Notes: generated from the letters alone by a model not told the origin. Positions 1 through 6,178 are shown, numbered from the stretch's first letter. The stretch: 8,473 nt of DNA from JBEKYD01 sp049509915 (GCA_049509915.1 JBEKZL010000351.1:1-8473), one strand, 5' to 3'. Translations and numbers: made by a program.

Positions 1-43
1 AAACCGTCAGCAGTGTAGTTGATTCTACGGTCGCAACGCGCAT
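1..43 (-). CDS. N-terminus of an unidentified small protein (partial, runs off left edge)
   Basis: Fourteen codons read leftward from an ATG at 43-41: MRVATVESTTLLTV, then the window ends. The start is well supported. AAGGAGG (complement of 51-57) sits 7 nt upstream, and a plausible promoter lies about 30 nt further up. The pattern of a short N-terminus with a V-x-S-[ST]-x-L core resembles the start of KTSC-domain proteins, which begin with a Ser/Thr-rich strand before a Gly-Tyr motif, but 14 residues are too few to name a family. The call as a real gene rests on the ribosome-binding site and promoter, not on homology. Confidence 0.6.
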   Translation of the reverse strand, partial: MRVATVESTTLLTV

Positions 44-64
44 AGGACAACCTCCTTCTGGAGG
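44..64 (-). promoter_or_regulatory. Shine-Dalgarno site inside a small hairpin
   Basis: On the minus strand the sequence reads CCTCC-AGAA-GGAGG (64-51), a perfect 5-bp stem (6 bp with one G-U pair) closed by a 4-nt loop. The 3' arm GGAGG is the ribosome-binding site of the left-edge gene. The hairpin would therefore hide the site when folded, as in simple translational switches. That it is functional is an inference; a strong SD next to its chance complement is the alternative. Confidence 0.45.
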
Positions 65-79
65 CATCAGCCCTAAAAC

Positions 80-108
80 AGAATAGCATTAAAATGCCGT
101 TAAGTGAA
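80..108 (-). promoter_or_regulatory. Candidate sigma-70-type promoter for the left-edge gene
   Basis: Read on the minus strand, TTCACT (complement of 103-108; 4/6 match to TTGACA) is followed by exactly 17 nt and then TATTCT (complement of 80-85; 4/6 match to TATAAT). Transcription would begin near position 73 and give a leader of about 30 nt that contains the SD hairpin. The spacer also holds an AT-rich palindrome, GCATT-AA-AATGC (86-97), which might bind a regulator. Confidence 0.35.
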
Positions 109-119
109 CAGTATTGGGA

Positions 120-641
120 CTAGGGTGCGTAATGCGTGAAGACGAGGTCGCTAGCCTTGGCCTGATTGTGACAGGGGAAGCAGCTTTTCATTGACGCCGC
201 GGCGGCGGGTTTGCCGTCTATGAAGGTAGCGAACCCCCAGCCGCCCGTCGCGGCGTACTTCGTGGAGTCCTTGACCATAAACTGAATGTTCGTGGCGGGG
301 CCAGGGACGAAAGATTGGGCTTGGCCAAAGACTTTGTTGTTTTCCGCCGACGGGACGTGACCGTAGTGCAAAGCGGCAATGATTGTGCCGTCCGGGAATG
401 GGAGCTTCCCCTCGCGGTAGGCCTTGATCGCAACATCGTTGCCCAAAACGGCGCCAATACTGTTCAGGTTGCCTGCTTCGTGGGAGACGGAAATCAACCT
501 CCAGTCCCGGTATCCGGGGGGGATTTTTGTTACGAAGATTGGGGCGGCCGAGTCATCGGCGTGTAGAGACGCCGGCGCCATAGACGCGACAATACCTGCC
601 AGTATTACAACGGCAACCAGCAGCAAAGTGATCCTTTTCAT
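120..641 (-). CDS. Periplasmic cytochrome P460-family haem protein
   Basis: A 173-residue exported c-type haem protein. Residues 1-28 form a signal peptide: charged MKR, then a hydrophobic LLLVAVVILAGIVA stretch, with cleavage likely near LHA-DD. The single haem attachment motif CFPCH is at residues 154-158, close to the C-terminus. The body (YRDWRLISVSHE at 44-55; LPFPDGTIIAALHYGH at 80-95; GGWGFATFIDGK at 133-144) has the layout of the cytochrome P460 family: a small beta-rich domain with one C-terminal CxxCH and a length of 160-200. Known members oxidise hydroxylamine or bind NO through a haem cross-linked to a lysine; which lysine would serve here cannot be told by eye. ATG start at 641 with GGAGGG about 6 nt upstream. 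No ammonia-oxidation or cytochrome-maturation genes are nearby, so a detoxification or electron-transfer role is a guess. Confidence 0.82.
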   Translation of the reverse strand: MKRITLLLVAVVILAGIVASMAPASLHADDSAAPIFVTKIPPGYRDWRLISVSHEAGNLNSIGAVLGNDVAIKAYREGKLPFPDGTIIAALHYGHVPSAENNKVFGQAQSFVPGPATNIQFMVKDSTKYAATGGWGFATFIDGKPAAAASMKSCFPCHNQAKASDLVFTHYAP

Positions 642-1217
642 CGTGGTCCCTCCTTCAGGAAGACTACGCTCCTCGATTATGCCCGATTAACGAGTCAGCG
701 GAATCACGAGATGGAAGGGTTTTCGAGTAACCAGTGAAGAAGCATACCCTATTCGTGGTATTCAGAGATTCGTGTCCGAGGCGAGAGGAGTTAAATCCAG
801 GCTTCGGTTATGATCTGAGCGGGCGCTGGGAGGGATCGCAAACGGCGATCTCTGGGAAGTATTCTGGGCGGCCCAGTCGGAGCATGGGCGTTCGAAGAAT
901 GGCTCCGGCAGGAGCCGCGAGCGGTCTTTGGACAGCGTTAAGTATCCATATCGGTAGCTATTTCGGCCGGCTGGACACAGCTAACACCCTGCGTCCTCGC
1001 ATTGTTAATTCGAGCTTTGTATGAGCCGCCGATCCGGTAACTACTGTAAACGCTACGCCGTCAATGAGGACCTTTCGCCTCGGCGTTGGCTACACGAGAT
1101 GTTGCCGAATAAGTTATCGATTTCCTCGTAGCCCGTGGGGAGTTCGATTCCGGCTATAGACGCGGTTTCAGTCGTCAACAGTGAAGTGGAGCGACGTAGG
1201 AGGTCGAGAGTGATTGA
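642..1217. other. 576-bp region without a convincing gene
   Basis: Upstream of the P460 gene the minus strand shows CATAAT (complement of 676-681), a reasonable -10 box for that gene, without a clear -35. The rest holds two small plus-strand reading frames: 96 codons from a GTG at 734 to 1024, and 36 codons from an ATG at 1021 to 1131. They overlap by ATGA, but neither has a good ribosome-binding site, a recognisable domain or protein-like composition. No terminator, tRNA or repeat array was seen. It may be decayed coding sequence or simple spacer. Confidence 0.5.
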
Positions 1218-1601
1218 TCAGAACTCCAATTCGATACGGATCGCGTGGGACGGAGTAGTGCCTATGGTCTTGACCGTATGTACCGTTGCTTCAGACCAGG
1301 AGGCCGTGCCGCCTTTCCGCTCCTGGACGGTTTTCTTGCCATCCTGCGTCGTCTGTTCGTTTGTGTAGGTAGTCAGGTAAACGACAACGCCGTGGCGGTG
1401 TCGATGCATTGGCTCGGTGACGCCCACGGGAATTTGATCGTCTATCACCCGTACGAACTGGTTCTCTAGAATTAGATGCTGTGTGGCGGCACAAACTTTC
1501 AGGGAATCAAGGGGGTCGTTCGCCGCCTGGGGGAATGCCAGAAAAGCAGCTCCCAGGCAAGTCGCGACGACCACGATCCAGATCTTAAGTCCGCTGCGCA
1601 T
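1218..1601 (-). CDS. Small exported cupin-like protein
   Basis: A 127-residue protein when started at the ATG at 1601. An upstream in-frame ATG at 1661 would add 20 residues that break the signal peptide, so the inner start is preferred; its ribosome-binding site (GGAAA) is weak. Residues 1-26 are a signal peptide (MRSGLKIW, a hydrophobic core, then AFPQA-AND). The mature part is a short beta-rich domain with PMHRHRHG at 64-71, a cupin-type metal-binding strand with three alternating histidines (66, 68, 70). A second conserved-looking segment, SWSEATVHTVKTIG at 101-114, carries His108, which suits the second cupin motif. The ending IRIELEF is typical of small bacterial cupins. The glutamate usual in cupin motif 1 is not obvious. 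No partner gene is adjacent, so its ligand and role are unknown. Confidence 0.65.
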   Translation of the reverse strand: MRSGLKIWIVVVATCLGAAFLAFPQAANDPLDSLKVCAATQHLILENQFVRVIDDQIPVGVTEPMHRHRHGVVVYLTTYTNEQTTQDGKKTVQERKGGTASWSEATVHTVKTIGTTPSHAIRIELEF

Positions 1602-1954
1602 GGTTTCCAGTATATCCGTCGTGCCGCTGCAGCGCCTTCCACTTGTGCGTAGCTCGGTCAACGCAAGAGTTTGGAGAAACCGTCGAGTTTCGCGCAGCCA
1701 TCAGAGGGGCCGCGCGGGCAATTCTGAGGATTGTGAGTATTCTGAGTAGCCAGGTTCCGTTTTAGCCGAATCGCCCAGTGATTTTGCGGGCATGCACTGA
1801 GAAATCTATGGGATAGGCGATGGACCAAGGTGTGAGCAGCAACCCAGCGGTGGGCGCAGCTTCGGCCGGGAACCGATGTCGGGCTGCCGGCAGAACCAAG
1901 GAGGAGTGGCGGGCCTTGGGCGCGGTGGGCATCGTCCTTATATGGAAACGAATT

Positions 1955-1979
1955 GTCGTCGTCCCAGGAAGACGACGAC
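1955..1979. repeat. Perfect 9-bp inverted repeat (hairpin)
   Basis: GTCGTCGTC (1955-1963) and GACGACGAC (1971-1979) are exact complements around the 7-nt loop CCAGGAA. As RNA this would be a stable stem. There is no T-run directly after it on either strand, so it is not a standard intrinsic terminator. It lies about 190 nt downstream of tRNA-Ala and 350 nt upstream of the cupin start on the same strand. Confidence 0.6.
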
Positions 1980-2069
1980 GCACTCGAAAGACGGTGCCCA
2001 AGGTGCCAAACTCCCCACTGCATTGAATCGAATAACTTGATCGTGGGCAGGCACCGAAATCCACACGAT

Positions 2070-2119
2070 GCCCATGGCTGCCCATGCTCAAAATGGGTTT
2101 TGGACTCCAGTTGGACTCC
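2070..2119. repeat. Two pairs of short direct repeats downstream of tRNA-Ala
   Basis: GCCCATG occurs at 2070-2076 and 2080-2086 (10-bp period). TTGGACTCC occurs at 2100-2108 and 2111-2119 (11-bp period, 2-nt spacer). A weak hairpin CCCAT-N7-ATGGG (2081-2097) followed by TTTT sits between them. Repeats one helical turn apart suit a protein-binding site such as recombinase or regulator arm sites. Chance duplication is equally possible. Confidence 0.4.
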
Positions 2120-2168
2120 GGTGGCTACGTTCTGGCGGGCGGGGAAACGGTAAGTCTATGAAACGTTT

Positions 2169-2244
2169 TGGTGGACCTGGTGAGATTCGAACTCACGACC
2201 TCTTCCATGCCATGGAAGCGCGCTCCCAACTGCGCCACAGGCCC
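2169..2244 (-). tRNA. tRNA-Ala(GGC)
   Basis: A complete 76-nt cloverleaf on the minus strand. The acceptor arm is GGGCCTG/CAGGTCC (one G-U pair) and the D stem is GCGC/GCGC. The anticodon stem CTTCC/GGAAG encloses the 7-nt loop ATGGCAT, giving anticodon GGC (alanine, codons GCC/GCU). The variable loop is AGGTC. The T stem GTGAG/CTCAC encloses TTCGAAT. Discriminator A is followed by an encoded CCA (2171-2169). All canonical positions (T8, A14, T33, TTC at 54-56) are present, so the gene looks intact. No clear promoter was seen upstream and no strong terminator downstream. Confidence 0.97.
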
Positions 2245-2394
2245 GAATGGAGTTGCACCGTGGCCTGGGCTTGTGGGTTCGGGGCTTTCCAGATCGAGAT
2301 TCACCACCACCGGATCCTGACCACTTCGGACGACGACGGCTCGGCTGGGTTCGTCGGCGAGAACGGTGTTTCTTTTCCGATTCCCTTGCGCGCG

Positions 2395-2416
2395 CGCCGG
2401 GATCGGCCGGCCGGCG
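2395..2416 (-). terminator. Weak GC-rich hairpin after the PIG-L gene
   Basis: A 6-bp inverted repeat, CGCCGG (2395-2400) and CCGGCG (2411-2416), around a 10-nt loop that is itself GGCCGG-rich. It begins 8 nt beyond the deacetylase stop codon. No T-run follows on the minus strand, so at most it is a Rho-assisted or 3'-protective structure. The rest of the 2245-2423 gap shows no gene. Confidence 0.25.
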
Positions 2417-2423
2417 GTTGGCG

Positions 2424-3323
2424 CTACTTTGGAAAAAGCTTTTGCAAGTCTTCCATATTCGGCTGGCGGCCGTACTCGCACAGTTCGAAAGCTTCCGCAT
2501 GCCGGATCAGGCCGGCTTGCTGGGCACCGTAGCGTTTCTCCAGCGCGGCCCGCAACGCCGGGTTGATGTGTCCCAGACGCGATCCCGCAAGCCATTGCTT
2601 GCGTGCAGCCGGGTCCTTGGGCACCTGGTCCAGGCGTCCGTCCACCCATGGCAGCCACTCATAAAACTGCGAAACCTGGGCGTCCAGAGCATTGATCTTG
2701 GTTTCCCAGATATCGTCTATCGAAACTGCCACGTCGGGGCGAAAAGGGGCCGGCTTCTGGAAGTTGTCCTCAAAATAGAGAAATATCGGATTCTTGCGCA
2801 ATGCCGGGGTGTCCGAAACCACGTTCGGCACCACCACCATGTACGCGGCGTCCTGGACCAGAACGCCCGTGTAGCGGTGGTCGGGATGGTAGTCGTTGGG
2901 CCGCGGAGCCAGCACTAGGTCGGCGTTCCACTGGCGGATGGCACGGATGATCTGCCTACGCACCTCCACCGAGGGCATCAGTTCCCCGTCGTGGTTGTCC
3001 AGCACCTGGTATTCGGCGATCCCCAGCCGGTGGGCAGATTCCTGGGCTTCCGCATAGCGGCGTTTAGCCAGCGAGGCGCCGCCCTCGGTCTGGTGGCCTG
3101 CATCGCCATTGGTGACCGAAACGAATTTGACGGCGTGCCCCGCCTTGGCGAACTTGGCGGCTGTGCCGCCGAACTTAAGGTCGCAGTCGTCCGGGTGCGC
3201 CCCGAATGCTATTACCCGCAGCTTAATCTCCTGCGCCTGCCCCATCACGAGCCCTGGAACTGCCAAACCGGACACGACCACGGTCAAAACGGCCGCGACG
3301 CAACCAAGCCTGTGCTTCGACAC
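2424..3323 (-). CDS. Exported PIG-L (LmbE-like) family deacetylase
   Basis: A 299-residue zinc-dependent N-deacetylase of the PIG-L/LmbE family, whose members remove acetyl groups from N-acetylglucosamine-type sugars. Motif 1, AHPDD, is at residues 42-46: His43 and Asp46 are expected zinc ligands and Asp45 the general base. The second motif, HPDH, is at 146-149, with His149 the third ligand. Length fits the family. Residues 1-28 read as a signal peptide (MSKHR, hydrophobic core, ending VMG-QAQ), so the enzyme probably acts outside the cytoplasm rather than on a nucleotide-linked or cytoplasmic substrate. The start is GTG at 3323, backed by AGGAGG 6 nt upstream. It follows the GT2 gene by about 100 nt, so it may be read through from the EPS operon or have its own weak promoter. 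A role in trimming the polysaccharide is inferred from position only; many acidobacterial PIG-L enzymes stand alone. Confidence 0.88.
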   Translation of the reverse strand: MSKHRLGCVAAVLTVVVSGLAVPGLVMGQAQEIKLRVIAFGAHPDDCDLKFGGTAAKFAKAGHAVKFVSVTNGDAGHQTEGGASLAKRRYAEAQESAHRLGIAEYQVLDNHDGELMPSVEVRRQIIRAIRQWNADLVLAPRPNDYHPDHRYTGVLVQDAAYMVVVPNVVSDTPALRKNPIFLYFEDNFQKPAPFRPDVAVSIDDIWETKINALDAQVSQFYEWLPWVDGRLDQVPKDPAARKQWLAGSRLGHINPALRAALEKRYGAQQAGLIRHAEAFELCEYGRQPNMEDLQKLFPK

Positions 3324-3425
3324 GATTAACCTCCTGTCGCCGATGTGAATGAGTCCGGCCGCCTGACAGGTAAATAAGTAGCAGCCCTCACCTCCAAGTG
3401 CAAGCGCTGCGCGCCCCGAGGCCGG

Positions 3426-4580
3426 TCAGACGGGGGCGGAAGGCGCCTTGGCGGTTCGTGTCTCCACCCACAAGTCCCGCGGGCTGACGAACAGGATCTT
3501 CCATGCGCAGACGGCGGCCCATACCAAGACGGCGAAAGCCCTGGGAAGGCCGGTCACCTTCTTGGCCGTGCTGCTGTCGGCGACTAGCGGATCGAGCAGG
3601 GCCACCCCCCAAAAGGCCAACTGCGGAAGGCCGGCGAGCCAGCGCCACGGGGAAGGCAGCCCGAACGAAGTGACCAGAAGCGCCGCCAGCAGGAAAGGCA
3701 ACAAGAGGCGCCCAACCTTCAAACTGACGAAATGGAACCGCATGCGATTGCGACCGCTGAGCAGGCCTGGGAACGAGCCCAGGAGTTGGATGATGCCGGC
3801 TTGCGTCCGCACTTTACGGCGGAATTCGGCGGCCAAGTCGGTAGGCTCGTCGATGGCTACGGCGCCCGGCTCGATCACCAGACGGTACCCCTGCAAATGC
3901 ACCGAAAGCGGCAGGAAAACGTCGTCCAATAGGGAGTTGGGCGGAATGGGCACGTAGAGGGAACGCCTCATCAGGTATACGGGGCCGGTGGCGCCCAACA
4001 TCGAATCCACCCGCGAAAGGTTGCCCCGAATCCAGTTTTCATACCGCCAGTAAAGCCCGGTATTGGCTTCTTCCTCGCTGGCGCCGCGGGCGATCCGCAA
4101 ATCCCCGCTTACCACGCCGACGGTTGGATCGGCCATCGCCGCCACCAAACGGCGCAGGCAATCGGGCCGTAACACCTGGCGGACATCGGTAAAGAACAGC
4201 AGTTGCCCGGAAGCCTGGGGCACGGCTGCATTCAGGGCCGCGGGTTTACCGCCGAAAGGAACCCGCATGGAGCGCACGCCGCGGCTCGCGTAGGCGGCCG
4301 CGATCTGTTCAGTGCCGTCGGTGGACCCGTCGGAAACCACCAGCACGTCCATCGAATCCGCTGGATAATCCTGAGCCAGAACGCTATCAAGCTTGCGACG
4401 CAGCCAGCGCTCTCCGTTGCGCACGGCAATCACGACCGTTACCGGGGCCATGTGCTCCCGGCGCTCCACCGGACGTTCCCGCCAGCGGGCCAGTCCGGCC
4501 AGCAGCAGCGGATAGCCCACCAGAACATAAGCCACAGCCAGCGCAGAAACCAGGAAAAGCGTCACCAAGAGCGGCGTCAT
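3426..4580 (-). CDS. Membrane glycosyltransferase, family 2 (processive-like)
   Basis: A 384-residue inner-membrane GT2 enzyme that would transfer sugars from nucleotide donors to a growing polysaccharide. There is one N-terminal membrane segment (about 4-28). The GT-A domain begins at VTVVIAVRNGERWL (47-60), with the donor-binding DGSTDGT at 84-90. TDVRQ at 131-135 stands where DxD is usual, followed by GATGPVYLMRR at 196-206 and the acidic LLDDVFLP at 217-224. RRKVRTQAG (254-262) replaces the QxxRW loop of processive synthases. Membrane segments follow at about 290-308, 315-332 and 345-365. The ATG at 4580 starts 22 nt after the EpsI stop with a poor ribosome-binding site, which suggests translational coupling. 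An in-frame start at 4664 would overlap EpsI and add 28 non-membrane residues, so it was not used. The exact sugar is unknown. Confidence 0.87.
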   Translation of the reverse strand: MTPLLVTLFLVSALAVAYVLVGYPLLLAGLARWRERPVERREHMAPVTVVIAVRNGERWLRRKLDSVLAQDYPADSMDVLVVSDGSTDGTEQIAAAYASRGVRSMRVPFGGKPAALNAAVPQASGQLLFFTDVRQVLRPDCLRRLVAAMADPTVGVVSGDLRIARGASEEEANTGLYWRYENWIRGNLSRVDSMLGATGPVYLMRRSLYVPIPPNSLLDDVFLPLSVHLQGYRLVIEPGAVAIDEPTDLAAEFRRKVRTQAGIIQLLGSFPGLLSGRNRMRFHFVSLKVGRLLLPFLLAALLVTSFGLPSPWRWLAGLPQLAFWGVALLDPLVADSSTAKKVTGLPRAFAVLVWAAVCAWKILFVSPRDLWVETRTAKAPSAPV

Positions 4581-4602
4581 GACAGGCCAGTGGGGTCTTC
4601 CG

Positions 4603-5259
4603 CTATAACGGCATTTGCCGCAGAATGACGGGAAACGCAGCTTGAATGAAGGCCACGCCGGCATTCGTCGCGGTCCTCAAATCGCCTTCCCGCACCGGTA
4701 CGATCACGCGCACCAGGGCGGTATCGCTGCGGCGGTAGCGCACAGCGTCGGCCACCAGCCAGAATTTGGCGGCGAATTCGCTGGCGATCACCCGGCGATG
4801 CCCCTGATACCAGTACAACGTCACGCTCTCGTCGCCGCCATGTTGCACGGCGTAGCGATTCACCGTAATCGGGCGGTCCCATCCCGCTACGGAGATGGTC
4901 TGCCTGCCCACTTCCACCTCTTCCCAACCCGAACCCGGCAGACAGTTCTTGGGAGAATGCGGGGACTGTCCGTAGCGCTGGGTCCTGAAGTATGCCACGA
5001 ACAAATTCACCGCCACCGCGTACCGGCGATCGACATAAACCCGATTGGTCACGTCGTCCGCTTTCAGCATCTGGAGCGTTTCCGGTTCGAGCGGCGCATC
5101 CTGCACCATCGTCCAATTCCCTAGTACCGTCGGAAAAAGGCTCAGGGGGACGATAGGAGGGGCCAATTCGGGACGCGAAGCAACCGCGTACAGTGCGCCG
5201 GCCTGAACCAGCAGCACGATAGTCAGCGCTATGGCGTATCGATTTCTAAACAGACTCAA
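4603..5259 (-). CDS. epsI: EpsI-family exosortase-associated protein
   Basis: A 218-residue stand-alone EpsI (DUF3485) protein. Residues 9-28 form a membrane anchor; the rest should be periplasmic. The family signature is clear: HSPKNCLPGSGW at 101-112 with invariant-looking Cys106, followed by the beta-rich segment ESVTLYWYQGHRRV (144-157). EpsI was named from methanolan-type EPS clusters, and its biochemical role is unsettled. It occurs next to, or fused to, the C-terminus of exosortases in EPS loci. The start codon is TTG at 5259, supported by AGGAG 5 nt upstream; no better ATG exists in frame. It lies 62 nt after the protease gene and 22 nt before the GT2 gene, consistent with one transcript. 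Unusually, no exosortase is adjacent on either side. Confidence 0.88.
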   Translation of the reverse strand: MSLFRNRYAIALTIVLLVQAGALYAVASRPELAPPIVPLSLFPTVLGNWTMVQDAPLEPETLQMLKADDVTNRVYVDRRYAVAVNLFVAYFRTQRYGQSPHSPKNCLPGSGWEEVEVGRQTISVAGWDRPITVNRYAVQHGGDESVTLYWYQGHRRVIASEFAAKFWLVADAVRYRRSDTALVRVIVPVREGDLRTATNAGVAFIQAAFPVILRQMPL

Positions 5260-5321
5260 GGCTCTCCTGTCTTTCCGGTAGGAACCTCACATCATGATAG
5301 CAACCGCCGAACGTGGCCGGA

Positions 5322-5996
5322 CTAAAGCCAATATTGCCATTGGCCAGACCTAACCACGAACAGGCCGAGAGCCAGATTGGTGACGCCGTGCGCAAGGATA
5401 CAGTCGCCCAGGCTCCGGGTGCGAACCATCCACCAGTTGTAGGCAATCCCCGCCACCAGCCCAACCTCCCAATAGGGGCCGTGCTCGGCCGCGAAAAGGG
5501 CCGCGGTCACCCAAAACGCCAGTCGATCATACGTGCCCAAGGGTACCGTTTCGATGTTCGGCGAAATTACCCAGCGCATCAGCCAGGCGCGCCAGAACAG
5601 CTCTTCGATAATCGGCACCAGTAGCGCCGAGCCGCCGGTCCTCAGCAGTAGAAATGCGACGTTGTGGCGCAGTTGGGTGGGGATGGAACTTACGGCAGCG
5701 CCGGTGAATGCGCTCTCGAAGAGCCAATGATGGCGATAGTGCCATAATTGGTCCGGCACCACCCATAGGAGGAATACCGCGAACCCGGCGGCCACGCTCG
5801 AGATCGGGTTTCGGACCGTAAGCGAAATTGCACGGTAAGAGAATGCCAGGATCGCCACGAGGGTGAGACTGCAACGCAACGCATAGACCCATCCACCGCC
5901 GATTCCCATCAGCCGTTCCACGCCCATGGAGCCGACGTAAACGCAAAACGGGGCGACGTAGGCGAGCGTGGCACGCGATGGACGGTCGACAGTCAT
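5322..5996 (-). CDS. CPBP-family (CAAX-type) intramembrane protease, exosortase-associated type
   Basis: A 224-residue multi-spanning membrane protein with all three CPBP/ABI motifs. EExxxR is at 131-136 (EELFWR), FxxxH at 168-172 (FAAEH) and HxxxN at 203-207 (HGVTN). The two glutamates and two histidines are the expected glutamyl-protease site. Hydrophobic segments fall at about 9-25, 38-57, 65-81, 112-131, 158-170, 178-190 and 200-215. Length and neighbours match the CAAX-protease-related proteins that recur in EPS/exosortase gene sets, and not the larger eukaryotic prenyl proteases. The ATG at 5996 has only a weak GAGTG upstream. It is the first gene of the minus-strand operon. In some bacteria an exosortase is fused to just such a protease domain; here the protease is separate and the exosortase is not seen. 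Its substrate is unknown. Confidence 0.87.
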   Translation of the reverse strand: MTVDRPSRATLAYVAPFCVYVGSMGVERLMGIGGGWVYALRCSLTLVAILAFSYRAISLTVRNPISSVAAGFAVFLLWVVPDQLWHYRHHWLFESAFTGAAVSSIPTQLRHNVAFLLLRTGGSALLVPIIEELFWRAWLMRWVISPNIETVPLGTYDRLAFWVTAALFAAEHGPYWEVGLVAGIAYNWWMVRTRSLGDCILAHGVTNLALGLFVVRSGQWQYWL

Positions 5997-6086
5997 GGCA
6001 CTCTACGAAATCCGGTCTTTCCTTCCGGCTGTCCGAAAATAGTACCATGGCGTCTTTGCGGCACGCTTGCTGCCAAAGATCCCGGC

Positions 6087-6107
6087 ATTCTAACCTATTG
6101 ATTCTAA
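6087..6107. repeat. Direct repeat ATTCTAA x2 in the divergent promoter region
   Basis: ATTCTAA is present at 6087-6093 and 6101-6107, with start points 14 bp apart. This is the only AT-rich patch in the 248-bp divergent region between the protease and sugar-transferase genes, so it could be an operator or part of a minus-strand promoter. A -10-like TACTAT (minus strand, 6044-6039) for the protease operon lies about 40 bp away without a good -35. Confidence 0.3.
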
Positions 6108-6178
6108 AATCTCCCGCCTCGTAGTCCGGTGCTGGGTTGGGCATAGTTCTAGACCCGAAGGCACACGGGGAATGCGAA

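Larger units (their letters stand above)
1602..2168. other. 567-bp region without a convincing gene, between the cupin gene and tRNA-Ala
   Basis: Open frames exist on both strands (for example minus 2023-1658, 121 codons), but their translations are Ser/His/Arg-rich, lack domains and have no ribosome-binding sites. What stands out is structural: a perfect 9-bp inverted repeat at 1955-1979, and two pairs of short direct repeats at 2070-2086 and 2100-2119. The last lie 50-100 nt beyond the 3' end of the tRNA gene, where integrated elements often leave attachment sites, but no integrase or second copy of the tRNA end is visible. Confidence 0.5.

Noticed and set aside
1658..2023. 121-codon minus-strand frame next to the cupin gene
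   Set aside because: Low-complexity Ser/His/Arg composition, no domain and no ribosome-binding site.
1953..2153. Plus-strand TTG-started frame with a CPRC-x4-HC cluster that looks like a zinc ribbon
   Set aside because: No ribosome-binding site, the cysteine pattern is irregular, and the frame runs through the inverted and direct repeats; probably chance.
2125..2918. Long open frames on both strands crossing the tRNA and the deacetylase end
   Set aside because: They read through tRNA-Ala (giving the well-known spurious GEIRTHDL-type peptide) and lie in wrong frames of the PIG-L gene.
4581..4664. Upstream start for the GT2 gene
   Set aside because: It would overlap the EpsI coding end by 62 nt and add an Arg/Pro/Cys-rich segment before an otherwise clean N-terminal membrane helix.
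5527..6144. 205-codon minus-strand open frame overlapping the CPBP protease
   Set aside because: Same strand, other frame. The protease frame contains all three CPBP motifs; this one is Arg/Pro-rich with no membrane segments or domain.
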